Below the pieces are notes generated by a model, which saw only the letters and a list, made by a program, of their open reading frames with translations, searched no databases and had not been told where the DNA came from. A stretch of 64,000 nucleotides of DNA from Rikenellaceae bacterium (GTDB lineage: Bacteria; Bacteroidota; Bacteroidia; Bacteroidales; Rikenellaceae). Shown here in pieces: positions 8,394 through 16,806 of this stretch (position 1 is its first letter; each line of letters begins with the position of its first letter). Where the stretch lies: positions 97,497-161,496 of the forward strand of contig CABJAJ010000006.1 in NCBI GenBank assembly GCA_902363575.1, in the 5' to 3' direction. The translations under genes and the position numbers were made by a program.

Positions 8394-8420
8394 TCGGGCC
8401 TCACGGTCCATCCACTGAAC

Positions 8421-8460
8421 GAAAGCCGGACTCCGCTTTGCGAAGTCCGGCTTTCGTTTC
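8421..8460 (+). terminator. Terminator of nhaD
   Basis: GAAAGCCGGACT and its exact reverse complement (8444-8455) form a 12-bp stem, followed by CGTTTC. Confidence 0.75.
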
Positions 8461-8500
8461 GGCCCGAAGCAATCACGCAGGCGCCGTGCCGTCATTTCAC

Positions 8501-8531
8501 AAAAAACCCGGAAACCCGCATGGATTTCCGG
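8501..8531 (-). terminator. Intrinsic terminator of the thioesterase gene
   Basis: On the minus strand CCCGGAAA...TTTCCGGG is followed by TTTTTT, 25 bp past the thioesterase stop. Confidence 0.85.
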
Positions 8532-8555
8532 GATGGGAAAGAGCCCGGAGGGGTG

Positions 8556-8930
8556 TTACTTCACCTTGTCCATGAATTTGCGGCGATCGACCACATAGCG
8601 GATATGCACCCCCTCGCCGATCATTCCCCCGGCATCGCGGGCCCCCACGTTGAAAGTCAGCTTGCGTCCCTCGACCTCGGTGAGCACCGCCGTCGCGGCG
8701 ATCTCCGCGCCGAGACCCGACGGCTTGATATGCGTTGCGTTCATCTCCGCCCCGACGGTGGTCGAACCTTCGGGCAGCTCTGCGGCCACGGCCGTCATCG
8801 CGGCGTTTTCCATGAGCGCCATCATCGCGGGGGTAGCGAAAACCTCCATATCGCCCGACCCCATCCGGGCGGCCGTATTCTCCCGGCAGACCGTCGTGCG
8901 GCTCTGTGCGGATAGTCCTTTTTCCAGCAT
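8556..8930 (-). CDS. Hot-dog thioesterase, FlK-like family
   Basis: A 124-residue single hot-dog domain acyl-CoA thioesterase of the family containing fluoroacetyl-CoA thioesterase FlK. Residues corresponding to the catalytic set appear in ATPAMMALMENAA (Thr33, Glu41) and NATHIKPSG (His67). The substrate is unknown; family members usually hydrolyse small acyl-CoAs. Stand-alone gene with its own terminator. Confidence 0.85.
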   Translation of the reverse strand: MLEKGLSAQSRTTVCRENTAARMGSGDMEVFATPAMMALMENAAMTAVAAELPEGSTTVGAEMNATHIKPSGLGAEIAATAVLTEVEGRKLTFNVGARDAGGMIGEGVHIRYVVDRRKFMDKVK

Positions 8931-8968
8931 ACGTTTACAATTTATGATTCGTGAATCCGTTTAATTGC

Positions 8969-8976
8969 TATCTTTG
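8969..8976 (+). promoter_or_regulatory. -7 box for the DUF4294 gene
   Basis: TATCTTTG, 24 bp before the ATG at 9001. No good -33 element is evident. Confidence 0.5.
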
Positions 8977-9000
8977 CAAAGGTAACAATTTTTCGGCGCG

Positions 9001-9576
9001 ATGAAAACCTGGCTTCTGTGCGCACTGCTCTCCTGCTGCATGCTCTCGGCTGCACACGGACAGTACAAAGGAAACGGCTACTGGCACCGCGAGCGGGTCG
9101 TGGACCACGGGGACACCATCACCATGATCCACATTCTGCCGGTTTACGTCTTCAGCCGCAAAGTCGATCTGCGACGGTATCAGAAACTCGTCGAGGCGGT
9201 CAGGAAAGTCTATCCCGTGGCGCAGGCCGCCCGTGCGAAGATGGACGAGATGGAGGCCGAACTCACACGCCTGCCGACCAAAAAAGCCCAGAAAGCCTAT
9301 ATACGCGACGTCTATGCCCAGATCAAGGAGGAGTATTCCCCCGTGCTGAAAAAGATGACCCGCACGCAGGGCCGGGTGCTGCTGAAACTCATCGACCGCG
9401 AAACCGAATATACCGCCTACCAAATCCTGCGCGAATTCCGGGGCGGCTTCGTGGCGGGATTCTGGCAGGGCGTATCGCGCATCTTCGGACAGAACCTCAA
9501 AAGCCAATACGACAAGGAGGGCGAAGACCGGATGATCGAACAGATCGTGATTTATTACGAAGCAGGACTGCTCTGA
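9001..9576 (+). CDS. DUF4294 domain protein
   Basis: A 191-residue exported protein: signal peptide MKTWLLCALLSCCMLSAAHGQ, then the DUF4294 core with DHGDTITMIHILPVYVF and a helical, highly charged middle (residues 65-130, VRKVYPVAQAARAKMDEMEAEL), ending with EFRGGFVAGFWQGVSRIFG. The family is restricted to Bacteroidota and its function is unknown; its length is normal. Monocistronic. Confidence 0.88.
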   Translation: MKTWLLCALLSCCMLSAAHGQYKGNGYWHRERVVDHGDTITMIHILPVYVFSRKVDLRRYQKLVEAVRKVYPVAQAARAKMDEMEAELTRLPTKKAQKAYIRDVYAQIKEEYSPVLKKMTRTQGRVLLKLIDRETEYTAYQILREFRGGFVAGFWQGVSRIFGQNLKSQYDKEGEDRMIEQIVIYYEAGLL

Positions 9577-9636
9577 GCGGGTGTTGCGGCCAGAGGCTTT
9601 GCCGCTGCGGATTAGGAAAATTCACAAAATTAATCG

Positions 9637-9644
9637 TATCTTTG
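9637..9644 (+). promoter_or_regulatory. -7 box for ffh
   Basis: TATCTTTG ending 19 bp before the ffh start codon. Confidence 0.55.
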
Positions 9645-9663
9645 CCGGGAAATTTCGCAAGCC

Positions 9664-10995
9664 ATGTTTGAAAACCTTACCGATAAACTCGAACGGTCGT
9701 TCCGCATCCTCAAGGGCGAAGGCCGCATCACGGAGATCAACGTCGCCGAAACGCTCAAGGAGATCCGCCGCGCGCTGATCGACGCCGACGTCAATTACAA
9801 GGTCGCCAAGACCTTCACCGACCAGGTCAAGGCCAAGGCGCTGGGACAGGACGTGCTGCGCTCGGTCAAGCCGGGGCAGATGATGACCAAGATCGTACGC
9901 GACGAACTGGCGCAGCTCATGGGCGGCACGGCCGCCGACATACGGCTCGAAGGCACCCCTGCCGTCGTGCTGATCGCCGGCTTGCAGGGCTCGGGCAAAA
10001 CCACCTTCTCGGGCAAGCTGGCCTCCTGGATCCGCAGCAAGAAGGGACGTCAGGTCTTGCTGGTCGCAGGCGACGTCTATCGTCCGGCGGCCATCGACCA
10101 GCTCCAGGTGCTCGGCAAACAGATCGGCGTGGAGGTTTACACCGAGCCGGGAAACGACAATCCGGTGGCGATCGCCGAAAACGCCATCCGCTACGCCCGA
10201 CAGAAATCCTACAACGTCGTCATCATCGACACGGCGGGCCGGCTGGCCGTGGACGAAGCGATGATGCGCGAGATCACGGCGATCAAGGCTGCCGTCAAGC
10301 CGTCCGAAACCCTTTTCGTCGTGGATGCCATGACCGGGCAGGACGCCGTCAATACGGCCCGCGAGTTCAACGAGCGGCTCGACTTCGACGGCGTGGTGCT
10401 CACCAAGCTCGACGGCGACACGCGGGGCGGCGCAGCCATTTCGATCCGCTCGGTGGTCGATAAGCCCCTGAAATTCATCTCCAGCGGCGAGAAGATGGAT
10501 GCGTTGCAGGTCTTCCATCCCGAACGCATGGCCGACCGCATCCTGGGCATGGGCGACGTGGTTTCGCTGGTCGAACGGGCCCAGGAGCAGTTCGACGAGG
10601 AGGAGGCCCGGCGGCTGAAAAAGAAGCTGGTGAAAGACCAGTTCAACTTCAACGACTTCATGGGACAGATCGCCCAGATCAAGAAGATGGGCAACCTCAA
10701 GGACCTCGCCTCGATGATCCCCGGCATGGGCAAGATGCTCAAGGGGGTGGAGATTTCGGACGACGTGTTCAAGCAAACCGAGGCGATCATCAACTCGATG
10801 ACCCCCGCCGAACGAGAGAAGCCCGAGATTATCAACGCCCGGCGGCGCGAGCGGCTGGCCAAGGGCAGCGGCACGACGATGGCCGACGTAAACCGCCTGA
10901 TGAAGCAGTTCGAGGACACGCGCAAGATGATGAAGACCGTCGCCGGCGGCAACATGAAAATGCCCAAAATGCCCGGAGGCCGTTTCCGCCGTTAA
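9664..10995 (+). CDS. ffh: Signal recognition particle protein Ffh
   Basis: SRP54 GTPase that binds 4.5S RNA and signal sequences and docks with FtsY. It has 443 residues, the full N-G-M arrangement: N domain 1-90; G domain with P-loop GLQGSGKT (106-113), DTAGR (189-193) and TKLDGD (247-252); and M domain from about 300, rich in Met (MIPGMGKML, MMKTVAGGNMKMPKMPGG). Monocistronic, with a promoter just upstream and a strong terminator downstream. It is the last chromosomal gene before the mobile region. Confidence 0.97.
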   Translation: MFENLTDKLERSFRILKGEGRITEINVAETLKEIRRALIDADVNYKVAKTFTDQVKAKALGQDVLRSVKPGQMMTKIVRDELAQLMGGTAADIRLEGTPAVVLIAGLQGSGKTTFSGKLASWIRSKKGRQVLLVAGDVYRPAAIDQLQVLGKQIGVEVYTEPGNDNPVAIAENAIRYARQKSYNVVIIDTAGRLAVDEAMMREITAIKAAVKPSETLFVVDAMTGQDAVNTAREFNERLDFDGVVLTKLDGDTRGGAAISIRSVVDKPLKFISSGEKMDALQVFHPERMADRILGMGDVVSLVERAQEQFDEEEARRLKKKLVKDQFNFNDFMGQIAQIKKMGNLKDLASMIPGMGKMLKGVEISDDVFKQTEAIINSMTPAEREKPEIINARRRERLAKGSGTTMADVNRLMKQFEDTRKMMKTVAGGNMKMPKMPGGRFRR

Positions 10996-11047
10996 AAGAT
11001 CGCCAACGCGGTGAGGCTCGTTCCGAGCAGCAGTGTGCAATATGACA

Positions 11048-11085
11048 AACAACGACCTGAAAAATTCAGGTCGTTGTTTTGTTTT
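11048..11085 (+). terminator. Intrinsic terminator of ffh
   Basis: A 14-bp perfect stem AACAACGACCTGAA / TTCAGGTCGTTGTT with a 3-base loop, then TTG and TTTT. Confidence 0.9.
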
Positions 11086-12097
11086 ACGGCAGCCGGCCGG
11101 GAACGTCCCGTCAAAAAATATCTGCCCGACTCCGGGAATCCCCGATAGTTTTTTCTATATTTGTTGCGCAAACAACCAATTCCCATATGCCTATGGATAA
11201 ATAACCGAACAGCACATTAGATCCCATGTACCGTCCTACCGGTACATCCATATAAAAAGCGTTATCTTTACTCTTGCTTGTCGAAATCTGGTAAATTTAG
11301 TTATATCTCAAAATTTCACATCTTAATATCTTATAAATTAACAATTTATATTGTGATGTGTTTTTATCAAGGAACAAATTAGGAACAGAAACACGAATTA
11401 TCATATTTTCTTGTTTTTTTATTTGCACTACCTTTCTTTCTCTTCACTTGTTCGTACTTTGAGTATTTTTCCAAGTCATTTCACACGATTTTCATCCTCT
11501 CGCCAAGAGTGATTGTTGCAGTCATCTATGGATGAATAACCACAGCCAAAAGAAAAAAGGACAAATCTCTGTTTCTTTCAAGGAACATTGTTTTTTGCAA
11601 AGGTAACCATTTCCCTCAAAACACCTATACAGGCAGTCCAATATATCTGCCTATATTTAGTTTACTTTAGTTTAGCATATATATAAGCTAATAGACTAAA
11701 CTAAACCTTTACCGAAGTTCTCCCCCTTACTTTTATATTCACAGTCAAAAGAGAAGATAATCGCACCGATATTTTCTTTTTTCGCTGCATCCCAATTTTA
11801 CGGAAGTTCCTTTTATCGTAACTTCTGCCATAGGCATTTTATCCTCGCATCCCAACTTTCGGTCTGCCTGATGAGAATTGTGTCGCAAAGGTACTTGTCA
11901 TGTCTTTCTTGTATTCAAGGTCACAGCCTGACGGTTCCCGACAAAATCTCCACGCTCCGCTTTGCAGAGGTCGTATTTGGTCGTGAAACCCTGCATAAAG
12001 AGCCATAACACCTTTTGAGGCGACATAATTTTCAATCAAGCCCGAAAGTAGCTGAAATGCTAAAAGAGGGAAAATAAAAAACTTAAAACTTAGGATT
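11086..12097. other. Gene-free stretch at the left edge of the mobile region
   Basis: The sequence turns AT-rich at about 11.2 kb, which I take as the chromosome/element border. It contains a promoter-like TATATTTG (11156-11163) that leads only to a 5-codon frame (ATG at 11187 or thereabouts, stop within 20 bp), an 8-bp inverted repeat ATGTACCG / CGGTACAT (11226-11247), and a 10-bp inverted repeat at 11666-11705. A 66-codon minus-strand frame (11839-12039) has no protein-like features. No gene is supported. Confidence 0.6.
11666..11705. repeat. 10-bp inverted repeat in AT-rich DNA
   Basis: TTTAGTTTAG (11666-11675) and CTAAACTAAA (11696-11705) flank 20 bases of almost pure A/T. It could be a protein-binding site or an element-end structure; no function is shown. 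Confidence 0.5.
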
Positions 12098-12391
12098 ATG
12101 GCAAACTATGCAACAAACATTTTCTACGCAAGGACGGAAAACAAAGCAGACCTCGACAAGATAGAGGCATTCTTGGATGACACTTTTGACGGCTTTGTCA
12201 ATAGACACAGCGATAGCGTGGATGCGGAGTTTACCTCTCGTTGGGTTTATCCGGAAGAAGAAATCGACAGGCTGATAGCTTCGTTGGAAGCCAAAGACAA
12301 AACTTATATCAAAATTCTGTCCTACGAATTTGCAGACGAATACGTGAGCTTCAGAATCTTCTCACAGGGTAAATGGGATATCAAGTTGTAA
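12098..12391 (+). CDS. Small mobile-element protein of unknown function
   Basis: A 97-residue acidic protein starting MANYATNIFYARTENKADLD. It alternates predicted strands and helices (FEAFLDD-like helix, then FTSRWVYPEEEIDRLI), compatible with a small ferredoxin-like fold, but I cannot name the family. First of four closely spaced small plus-strand genes (12098-13198) typical of accessory element DNA. Confidence 0.65.
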   Translation: MANYATNIFYARTENKADLDKIEAFLDDTFDGFVNRHSDSVDAEFTSRWVYPEEEIDRLIASLEAKDKTYIKILSYEFADEYVSFRIFSQGKWDIKL

Positions 12392-12409
12392 CCCTAAAAT
12401 GACAAGACT

Positions 12410-12586
12410 ATGTACGAATACGAAAAAGATAGCGAAATTATAGGTGCGCACTGCACCCTGCTTACCCCCTATAAAGGCTACTCCGAGGGAACAGTTGTCG
12501 GCGACTTCGGCAATAAAATAGTGGTACGTCTTAGCAGTGGCAAAGAGGTGGTCGAGTACCGTGATGAAGTGATTATTTACGATTAA
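12410..12586 (+). CDS. 58-residue beta-rich protein of unknown function
   Basis: ATG at 12410 to TAA at 12586, lying 18 bp after the previous gene and 11 bp before the next. The translation begins MYEYEKDSEIIGAHC and contains GYSEGTVVGDFGNKIVVRL and VEYRDEVIIYD. This alternation suggests an SH3- or KOW-like small beta barrel. Operon-like spacing and protein-like composition support it as a real gene despite its size. Confidence 0.6.
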   Translation: MYEYEKDSEIIGAHCTLLTPYKGYSEGTVVGDFGNKIVVRLSSGKEVVEYRDEVIIYD

Positions 12587-12597
12587 ATCCAAGAGCG

Positions 12598-12924
12598 ATG
12601 CAACAGGTAGCAATGAAATTCGTCCAATGGGACGTACCCGAATTAGAAAAGCTGAAAGGCTGCAGGGTTTACCAGTTACGGGAACAACTTGATAACGGAG
12701 ACAAGTTGAGCCGTGAAGACAAGAACTGGATTACCCGAAACGTGAAAGAGTGCATCCATTTCAAAAGAGGTATCGCATTGATGGGCTACTTCTTTGATTT
12801 CTCCGATGTTCTCAAACGATATTTCGTGAAACAGCACGGACATATCACCGAGTATTGCGCCATTGACAAGACTGCGTTGCGCTCTGTCTTGTATGGTCGA
12901 ATAGAAGACGTAGTAGAAGTATAA
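12598..12924 (+). CDS. Mobile-element protein of unknown function
   Basis: A 108-residue protein starting MQQVAMKFVQWDVPELEKL; a start at Met6 (12613) is equally possible. Mixed alpha/beta with VKECIHFKRGIALMGYFFDF and a C-terminal acidic tail. No family recognised. Part of the same run of small genes. Confidence 0.6.
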   Translation: MQQVAMKFVQWDVPELEKLKGCRVYQLREQLDNGDKLSREDKNWITRNVKECIHFKRGIALMGYFFDFSDVLKRYFVKQHGHITEYCAIDKTALRSVLYGRIEDVVEV

Positions 12925-12940
12925 TTAAAATCAAAGAAAC

Positions 12941-13198
12941 ATGAAAGCAACGATTGAGCATAGCTTTTGTCCTTATTGTGACGAGGTAACAGAACTCTAC
13001 TTCCGTATCATCAACACGATTCTTTTCTCAACCGATGAAACGGAACTGCGTACCGGCATGGAACGCCTACAAGAAAAAACACGTCTTGATGATTATTTCG
13101 TCTTCGGCTATGGCAAGCATCACCTATGGGTCTGCCAAAGACGTCCCAGTAATCAAAAAAAGATTTTCGAGCATCGGGTAATCATGGCAGAATTTTGA
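12941..13198 (+). CDS. Small Cys-containing mobile-element protein
   Basis: An 85-residue protein, MKATIEHSFCPYCDEVTELYF..., with a CPYC pair near the N-terminus that could bind metal with other ligands (His at the GYGKHHLWVC segment). Function unknown. It lies 16 bp after the previous gene and is last in the run. Confidence 0.6.
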   Translation: MKATIEHSFCPYCDEVTELYFRIINTILFSTDETELRTGMERLQEKTRLDDYFVFGYGKHHLWVCQRRPSNQKKIFEHRVIMAEF

Positions 13199-13878
13199 TG
13201 ATACAGGCAGGAACGGGATAATCTTCCATTCCTGCCACGCCGCATTCCCTTTTTTACATCTATCTCTCTCTTTTGGCTGCGCCATATCCTTTTGTAAAAA
13301 CCAGCCATTCGTGAAAAGCTGCCGTCCGCTTTTCCGAAAAGCAGGGTTCTTTCCTTTTTCCCTTTTGTCCCCTATTCTTTCTGCCGGACGGGAACATGGC
13401 AGCACCCCGATACCCCGTTCCGCCTTTTGTCGCCACTTCGTTGATATTCCCTTCTGCGGTATCGCCACCTGTTGTCAGTTCAGTGTTCTGTTTGTAGCCA
13501 CCTCTATTCAGTCCGACCGAATTACACGAAAATCCCTGCCGATTCTGCGGACTTACAGCCGAAACGCGCACCATTGTGCCGGTGGACGGATTGCTCTTTC
13601 ACTTCCCCTGCAACTACGGCTTTCCGCTCATTTTCAGAATAGTTTTCCGCCGAAGTCATCATCATTTTCCGATGCAAAGATAGTATGCAGACGGGAACGA
13701 CTTTGGAAGTCTTGACCAATGGCACAGCCGTACAATCTTCCTTTATCGAGCCTTCTGGTTTTGCCTACGGACAAAAATAAAGAGTATTGATGCGTCCGGC
13801 CTTGGTGCATTCCCTTAACTGCACCTACTTTTTGAGGCAGCGTAAAATTGATTTAATAACTTCTAAAAACAATTCATT
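13199..13878. other. Gene-free stretch before ssb
   Basis: About 680 bp with overlapping open frames on both strands (for example 13311-13715 plus and 13260-13574 minus). Their translations are rich in Arg/Ser/Cys with no domain or operon spacing, so I treat them as chance frames. The last 60 bp are the AT-rich leader of ssb. No gene or clear regulatory site is supported. Confidence 0.5.
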
Positions 13879-14259
13879 ATGAAAAAGATTGAAAACAATT
13901 TCGTAGTAACCGGTTTCGTAGGAAAGGATGCAGAAATCCGTCAGTTCACCAACGCAAGTGTAGCACGTTTCCCTCTGGCAGTAAGCCGACTGGAGAATAA
14001 TGGCGAGGAATCCAAACGCGTTTCCGCCTTTATGAATTTTGAGGCGTGGCGTAAAAACGAGAACACCGGGTCGTTCGACCAACTGACCAAGGGTACGATG
14101 CTGACCGTCGAGGGGTATTTCAAGCCCGAAGAATGGAGCGACCAAAGCGGTGTGAAACACAACCGTATCGTGATAGTCGCCGTCAAGTTCTATCCGCCCG
14201 TCGAGAAGGAGGAGACTCCTGAAAAGCCGGCCAAACCAGCGAAAAAAGGCAAGAAATAA
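13879..14259 (+). CDS. ssb: Single-stranded DNA-binding protein (element-encoded)
   Basis: A 126-residue OB-fold SSB: N-terminal NNFVVTGFVGKDAEIRQF, the central AFMNFEAWRKNEN and GTMLTVEGYFKPEEW, then a Lys/Pro-rich tail (EKPAKPAKKGKK). The tail lacks the acidic DDDIPF-type tip of chromosomal SSBs, so it is unlikely to recruit host replication partners in the usual way. Probably protects transferred or replicating element DNA. Followed by a terminator. Confidence 0.85.
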   Translation: MKKIENNFVVTGFVGKDAEIRQFTNASVARFPLAVSRLENNGEESKRVSAFMNFEAWRKNENTGSFDQLTKGTMLTVEGYFKPEEWSDQSGVKHNRIVIVAVKFYPPVEKEETPEKPAKPAKKGKK

Positions 14260-14277
14260 TCCTTGCCTTATCACAAC

Positions 14278-14306
14278 AAAAGCGGCCTTTGGGTCGCTTT
14301 TGTTTT
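14278..14306 (+). terminator. Terminator of ssb
   Basis: AAAAGCGGCC pairs with GGTCGCTTTT (one G-T pair) with a 4-base loop, followed by GTTTT. Confidence 0.8.
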
Positions 14307-14346
14307 ACTCATTACGGTGTTGTTGCACCATCTGTACTTTTATACT

Positions 14347-14628
14347 CTACTTGTTCTCTTTTACCGCATTCAGAAATGCTTTGGCAGGTTTGAATGCAGG
14401 GATGTTGTGAGCGGGAATTTTAATTGTCGTATTCTTCGAAATGTTCCGGGCCGTCTTTTCAGCTCTCCGTTTTATAACAAAGCTGCCGAAGCCGCGCAAG
14501 AACACCTCGTTTCCCGCAACCATCGACTCTTTTACATTTTCCATGAATGATTCCACCACAGTCATCACAACCGTTTTCTCTATTCCGCTCTGCCGTGAGA
14601 TCTGAGCGACAATTTCCGCTTTTGTCAT
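14347..14628 (-). CDS. HU/IHF-family DNA-binding protein
   Basis: A 93-residue nucleoid-type protein that bends DNA as a dimer. N-terminal helices MTKAEIVAQISRQSGIEK, then the conserved GNEVFLRGFGSFVIKRR and the arm region NTTIKIPAHNIPAFKPAKAF. Full length for HU. Element copies of HU-like proteins are often needed for recombination or transfer complexes; that role is inferred. Convergent with ssb. Confidence 0.9.
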   Translation of the reverse strand: MTKAEIVAQISRQSGIEKTVVMTVVESFMENVKESMVAGNEVFLRGFGSFVIKRRAEKTARNISKNTTIKIPAHNIPAFKPAKAFLNAVKENK

Positions 14629-14695
14629 ATTGTTCTTGATTTTAATGAATACGGTGCAAAATTAACAAATATCCGCCTGTTATAACAATCCAAAC

Positions 14696-14800
14696 TTATT
14701 TGTCATCCCGAAAACTGCTTTTACTGAATCCGCCGAAGACGCCCCTCAAGAGCCTGCCCACTACCAAAAATACCAACAATAAAATTATAATATCTCCCAT
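14696..14800 (-). CDS. Possible 34-residue single-span membrane microprotein
   Basis: ATG at 14800 to TAA at 14696. It begins MGDIIILLLVFLVVGRLLRG, an ideal short transmembrane helix followed by basic residues, then GVFGGFSKSSFRDDK. It sits between HU and the recombinase gene on the same strand. The membrane character is clear, but expression is unproven. Confidence 0.35.
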   Translation of the reverse strand: MGDIIILLLVFLVVGRLLRGVFGGFSKSSFRDDK

Positions 14801-14903
14801 AGGTCTTATTTTTTATAGTTATATCCAACTTAAAGATACGAAAAAATAATGAATTACGCAAGTAATCTACTGATTTTCAATATCCATATTTGATTTATAA
14901 GTT

Positions 14904-15515
14904 CTATTTCCGGATGCCCGGCACGCGTCCCGGTGTTCGGTTAAGCTGAACCTTGTATTTATTGAGAATGCTGTACACGGTGCTTTTACTCCGGACACCG
15001 CTCTCTTTCCAAATATCACGGATTGAATACCCATTGTTATACATATCCACGATTTTTTTGTCCCGTTCAGTTTTACTCATACTTTTTTTGGTAATCGGAA
15101 TACTGATACTCTGCTGCAGGCGTATAATCTTATCTGACGACTTCCGCAAAACAGCCACTTCCTCCGGTAATGCCCCGAACATGGCCAATACTTCCGCCGG
15201 TGTCGTGTCCGGAAACAATTTGTTGTCGGTGTCAATTTTATCGTGAATGGAGATAATACGCACGACCTTGATGCGGCATAGCTCGATCAATGCCGATAGT
15301 TCCCGTAAACCACGCACGGCATTGCTGAATTTTGACACCACCAATTCGTCGCCTCTTTCAAGATTCGACATCAGTTGTTTCCATCTCGGTCTGAGCGTCT
15401 CGTGTCCGACCGATTCTTCAACCACTTGTACACACCCGTACTGGCGCATCCATTCCTTATCCGCATCAAACGCATCGTAGGAATTCGCCTCGAATATATA
15501 ACCGACTTTTGCCAT
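14904..15515 (-). CDS. Serine-recombinase family protein lacking catalytic residues
   Basis: A 203-residue protein from MAKVGYIF (an upstream start at 15527 would add four residues). It aligns over its length with resolvases such as gamma-delta: N-terminal domain, long helix, and a C-terminal Hin-type helix-turn-helix (MYNNGYSIRDIWKESGVRSK). The catalytic motif YARVST is replaced by YIFEAN, so the position of Ser10 is Ala and of Arg8 is Phe. The LDRLGR motif reads FSNAVR, keeping one Arg. Strand cleavage seems unlikely; DNA binding or a regulatory/structural role is more plausible. The fold assignment is firm, the role is not. Confidence 0.8.
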   Translation of the reverse strand: MAKVGYIFEANSYDAFDADKEWMRQYGCVQVVEESVGHETLRPRWKQLMSNLERGDELVVSKFSNAVRGLRELSALIELCRIKVVRIISIHDKIDTDNKLFPDTTPAEVLAMFGALPEEVAVLRKSSDKIIRLQQSISIPITKKSMSKTERDKKIVDMYNNGYSIRDIWKESGVRSKSTVYSILNKYKVQLNRTPGRVPGIRK

Positions 15516-15719
15516 ATCAATATACAATATTCATGATAACAAGTGCAAATATACAAGTTTTATTCGAGTATCTGAATCATACTATATTAAAAAACGAAAA
15601 TCGTACATTTTTCATGTTTTTATCTTCACTTGTTTTCATTGGTAATCATACTATTAAGTACGATATTAAAAAATGCGCAAAATACGGTTTTTCGGATGCG
15701 AAGTATCAAAAATAATATA

Positions 15720-15727
15720 TAGTTTTG
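15720..15727 (+). promoter_or_regulatory. -7 box for the unknown lipoprotein/MobV gene cluster
   Basis: TAGTTTTG, 26 bp before the ATG at 15754, within very AT-rich DNA. No convincing -33. Confidence 0.5.
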
Positions 15728-15753
15728 CACTAAATAGTACGAAATAATATAGT

Positions 15754-16803
15754 ATGAAAACATCAAAATCGAACTTAAAACAGCCGATAATCTTTGCCAA
15801 AATAATTGCCGTTTCGATTGCCGTATTCCTATGCGCGTCATGCGACAACGGCAATGGCAAACGATTGGCGAAAGCCAAGAATGACCCTGCCGGAACATAC
15901 AGGGAATACCTGTCTGACATACGCAGGCAGAAAAGACTCTCCATTAAAGAATTGACCGGACACCTCAAGCAATGGCAAACATTGAGGGATTCCGTATTCC
16001 TGTATCTCGAATGTGATACGCTTGGCCGGCTTCATTCCACTGTAAGAGAAGAGTGTGAACAGATACATGATTCCATCCGCATGGAATTTTCACGGATGGT
16101 GCTGTCTCAAACACGCACTTATAAGGATATACTGTGGGTAAAAGAACAAATCTCGCCGCATCTTGAAGACAAAGAGTTGCATCGTGTGGCTGAAACAATC
16201 CGGCCGTTCTTTGCCTCATTGGATAACCAGCCCGTCAGTCAGAGAAACCGACAACATATTCTTGCCACTTATCGAGCTACCCTTGCTGAAACGATTGATT
16301 ACGGTATTCATTGTATGGCAGACCTGACGACCTTTATCGAAAAGGAGGATGCTGTGTACCGGGCATTCCTTTCACGTCTGCCTGATTTCGACGGCGAGAA
16401 TCTTTCCGACATCACGCATGACACGGAACGATGCTGCGCACAGGTATTTCTTGCCGCCGAACGGAACGACATCACCTATCGCAATGCCATGATTTATTTG
16501 GCCATGCGCACCAACCGCAGGCTGATTCAGAATGTCCGAACCTGTATCGACGACATCTGCAATCAAAAAGTCAAGACACCGGCACAGGCACAAGCCTACA
16601 TCTGGATGCTTCTCCAGCCTTATTCGTCGTTGGACGGTTTCTGCTTGGCGTTGCTTTCAGCCGAAGAAAGAGAGCAACTCGATATGCTTGCCTCGCAGAC
16701 ACCCGACGCTTTCAGAGAGTTGGGCAGGATGCTGCACCCAGGAGACAACCGCTTGGACGAGCTGCCCGGAATGCTGATGGAAGCATTCATACACACGCTG
16801 TAA
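15754..16803 (+). CDS. Element-encoded lipoprotein of unknown function
   Basis: A 349-residue lipoprotein: hydrophobic signal segment (about 12-27) ending in LCASC, with the lipidated Cys at about 30. The mature part is almost entirely helical and charged (EYLSDIRRQKRLSIKELTGH, REECEQIHDSIRMEF), with a Cys pair (CC) midway. It resembles a periplasmic helical-bundle protein. No family recognised. It opens a tight plus-strand cluster (next start 3 bp later) that runs into the relaxase gene. Confidence 0.75.
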   Translation: MKTSKSNLKQPIIFAKIIAVSIAVFLCASCDNGNGKRLAKAKNDPAGTYREYLSDIRRQKRLSIKELTGHLKQWQTLRDSVFLYLECDTLGRLHSTVREECEQIHDSIRMEFSRMVLSQTRTYKDILWVKEQISPHLEDKELHRVAETIRPFFASLDNQPVSQRNRQHILATYRATLAETIDYGIHCMADLTTFIEKEDAVYRAFLSRLPDFDGENLSDITHDTERCCAQVFLAAERNDITYRNAMIYLAMRTNRRLIQNVRTCIDDICNQKVKTPAQAQAYIWMLLQPYSSLDGFCLALLSAEEREQLDMLASQTPDAFRELGRMLHPGDNRLDELPGMLMEAFIHTL

Positions 16804-16806
16804 AAT

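Noticed and set aside
11839..12039. 66-codon minus-strand frame in the left AT-rich region
   Set aside because: No recognisable features; more likely part of non-coding leader DNA.
13260..13715. Overlapping frames on both strands before ssb
   Set aside because: Composition is not protein-like, no domain, no spacing that fits neighbours.
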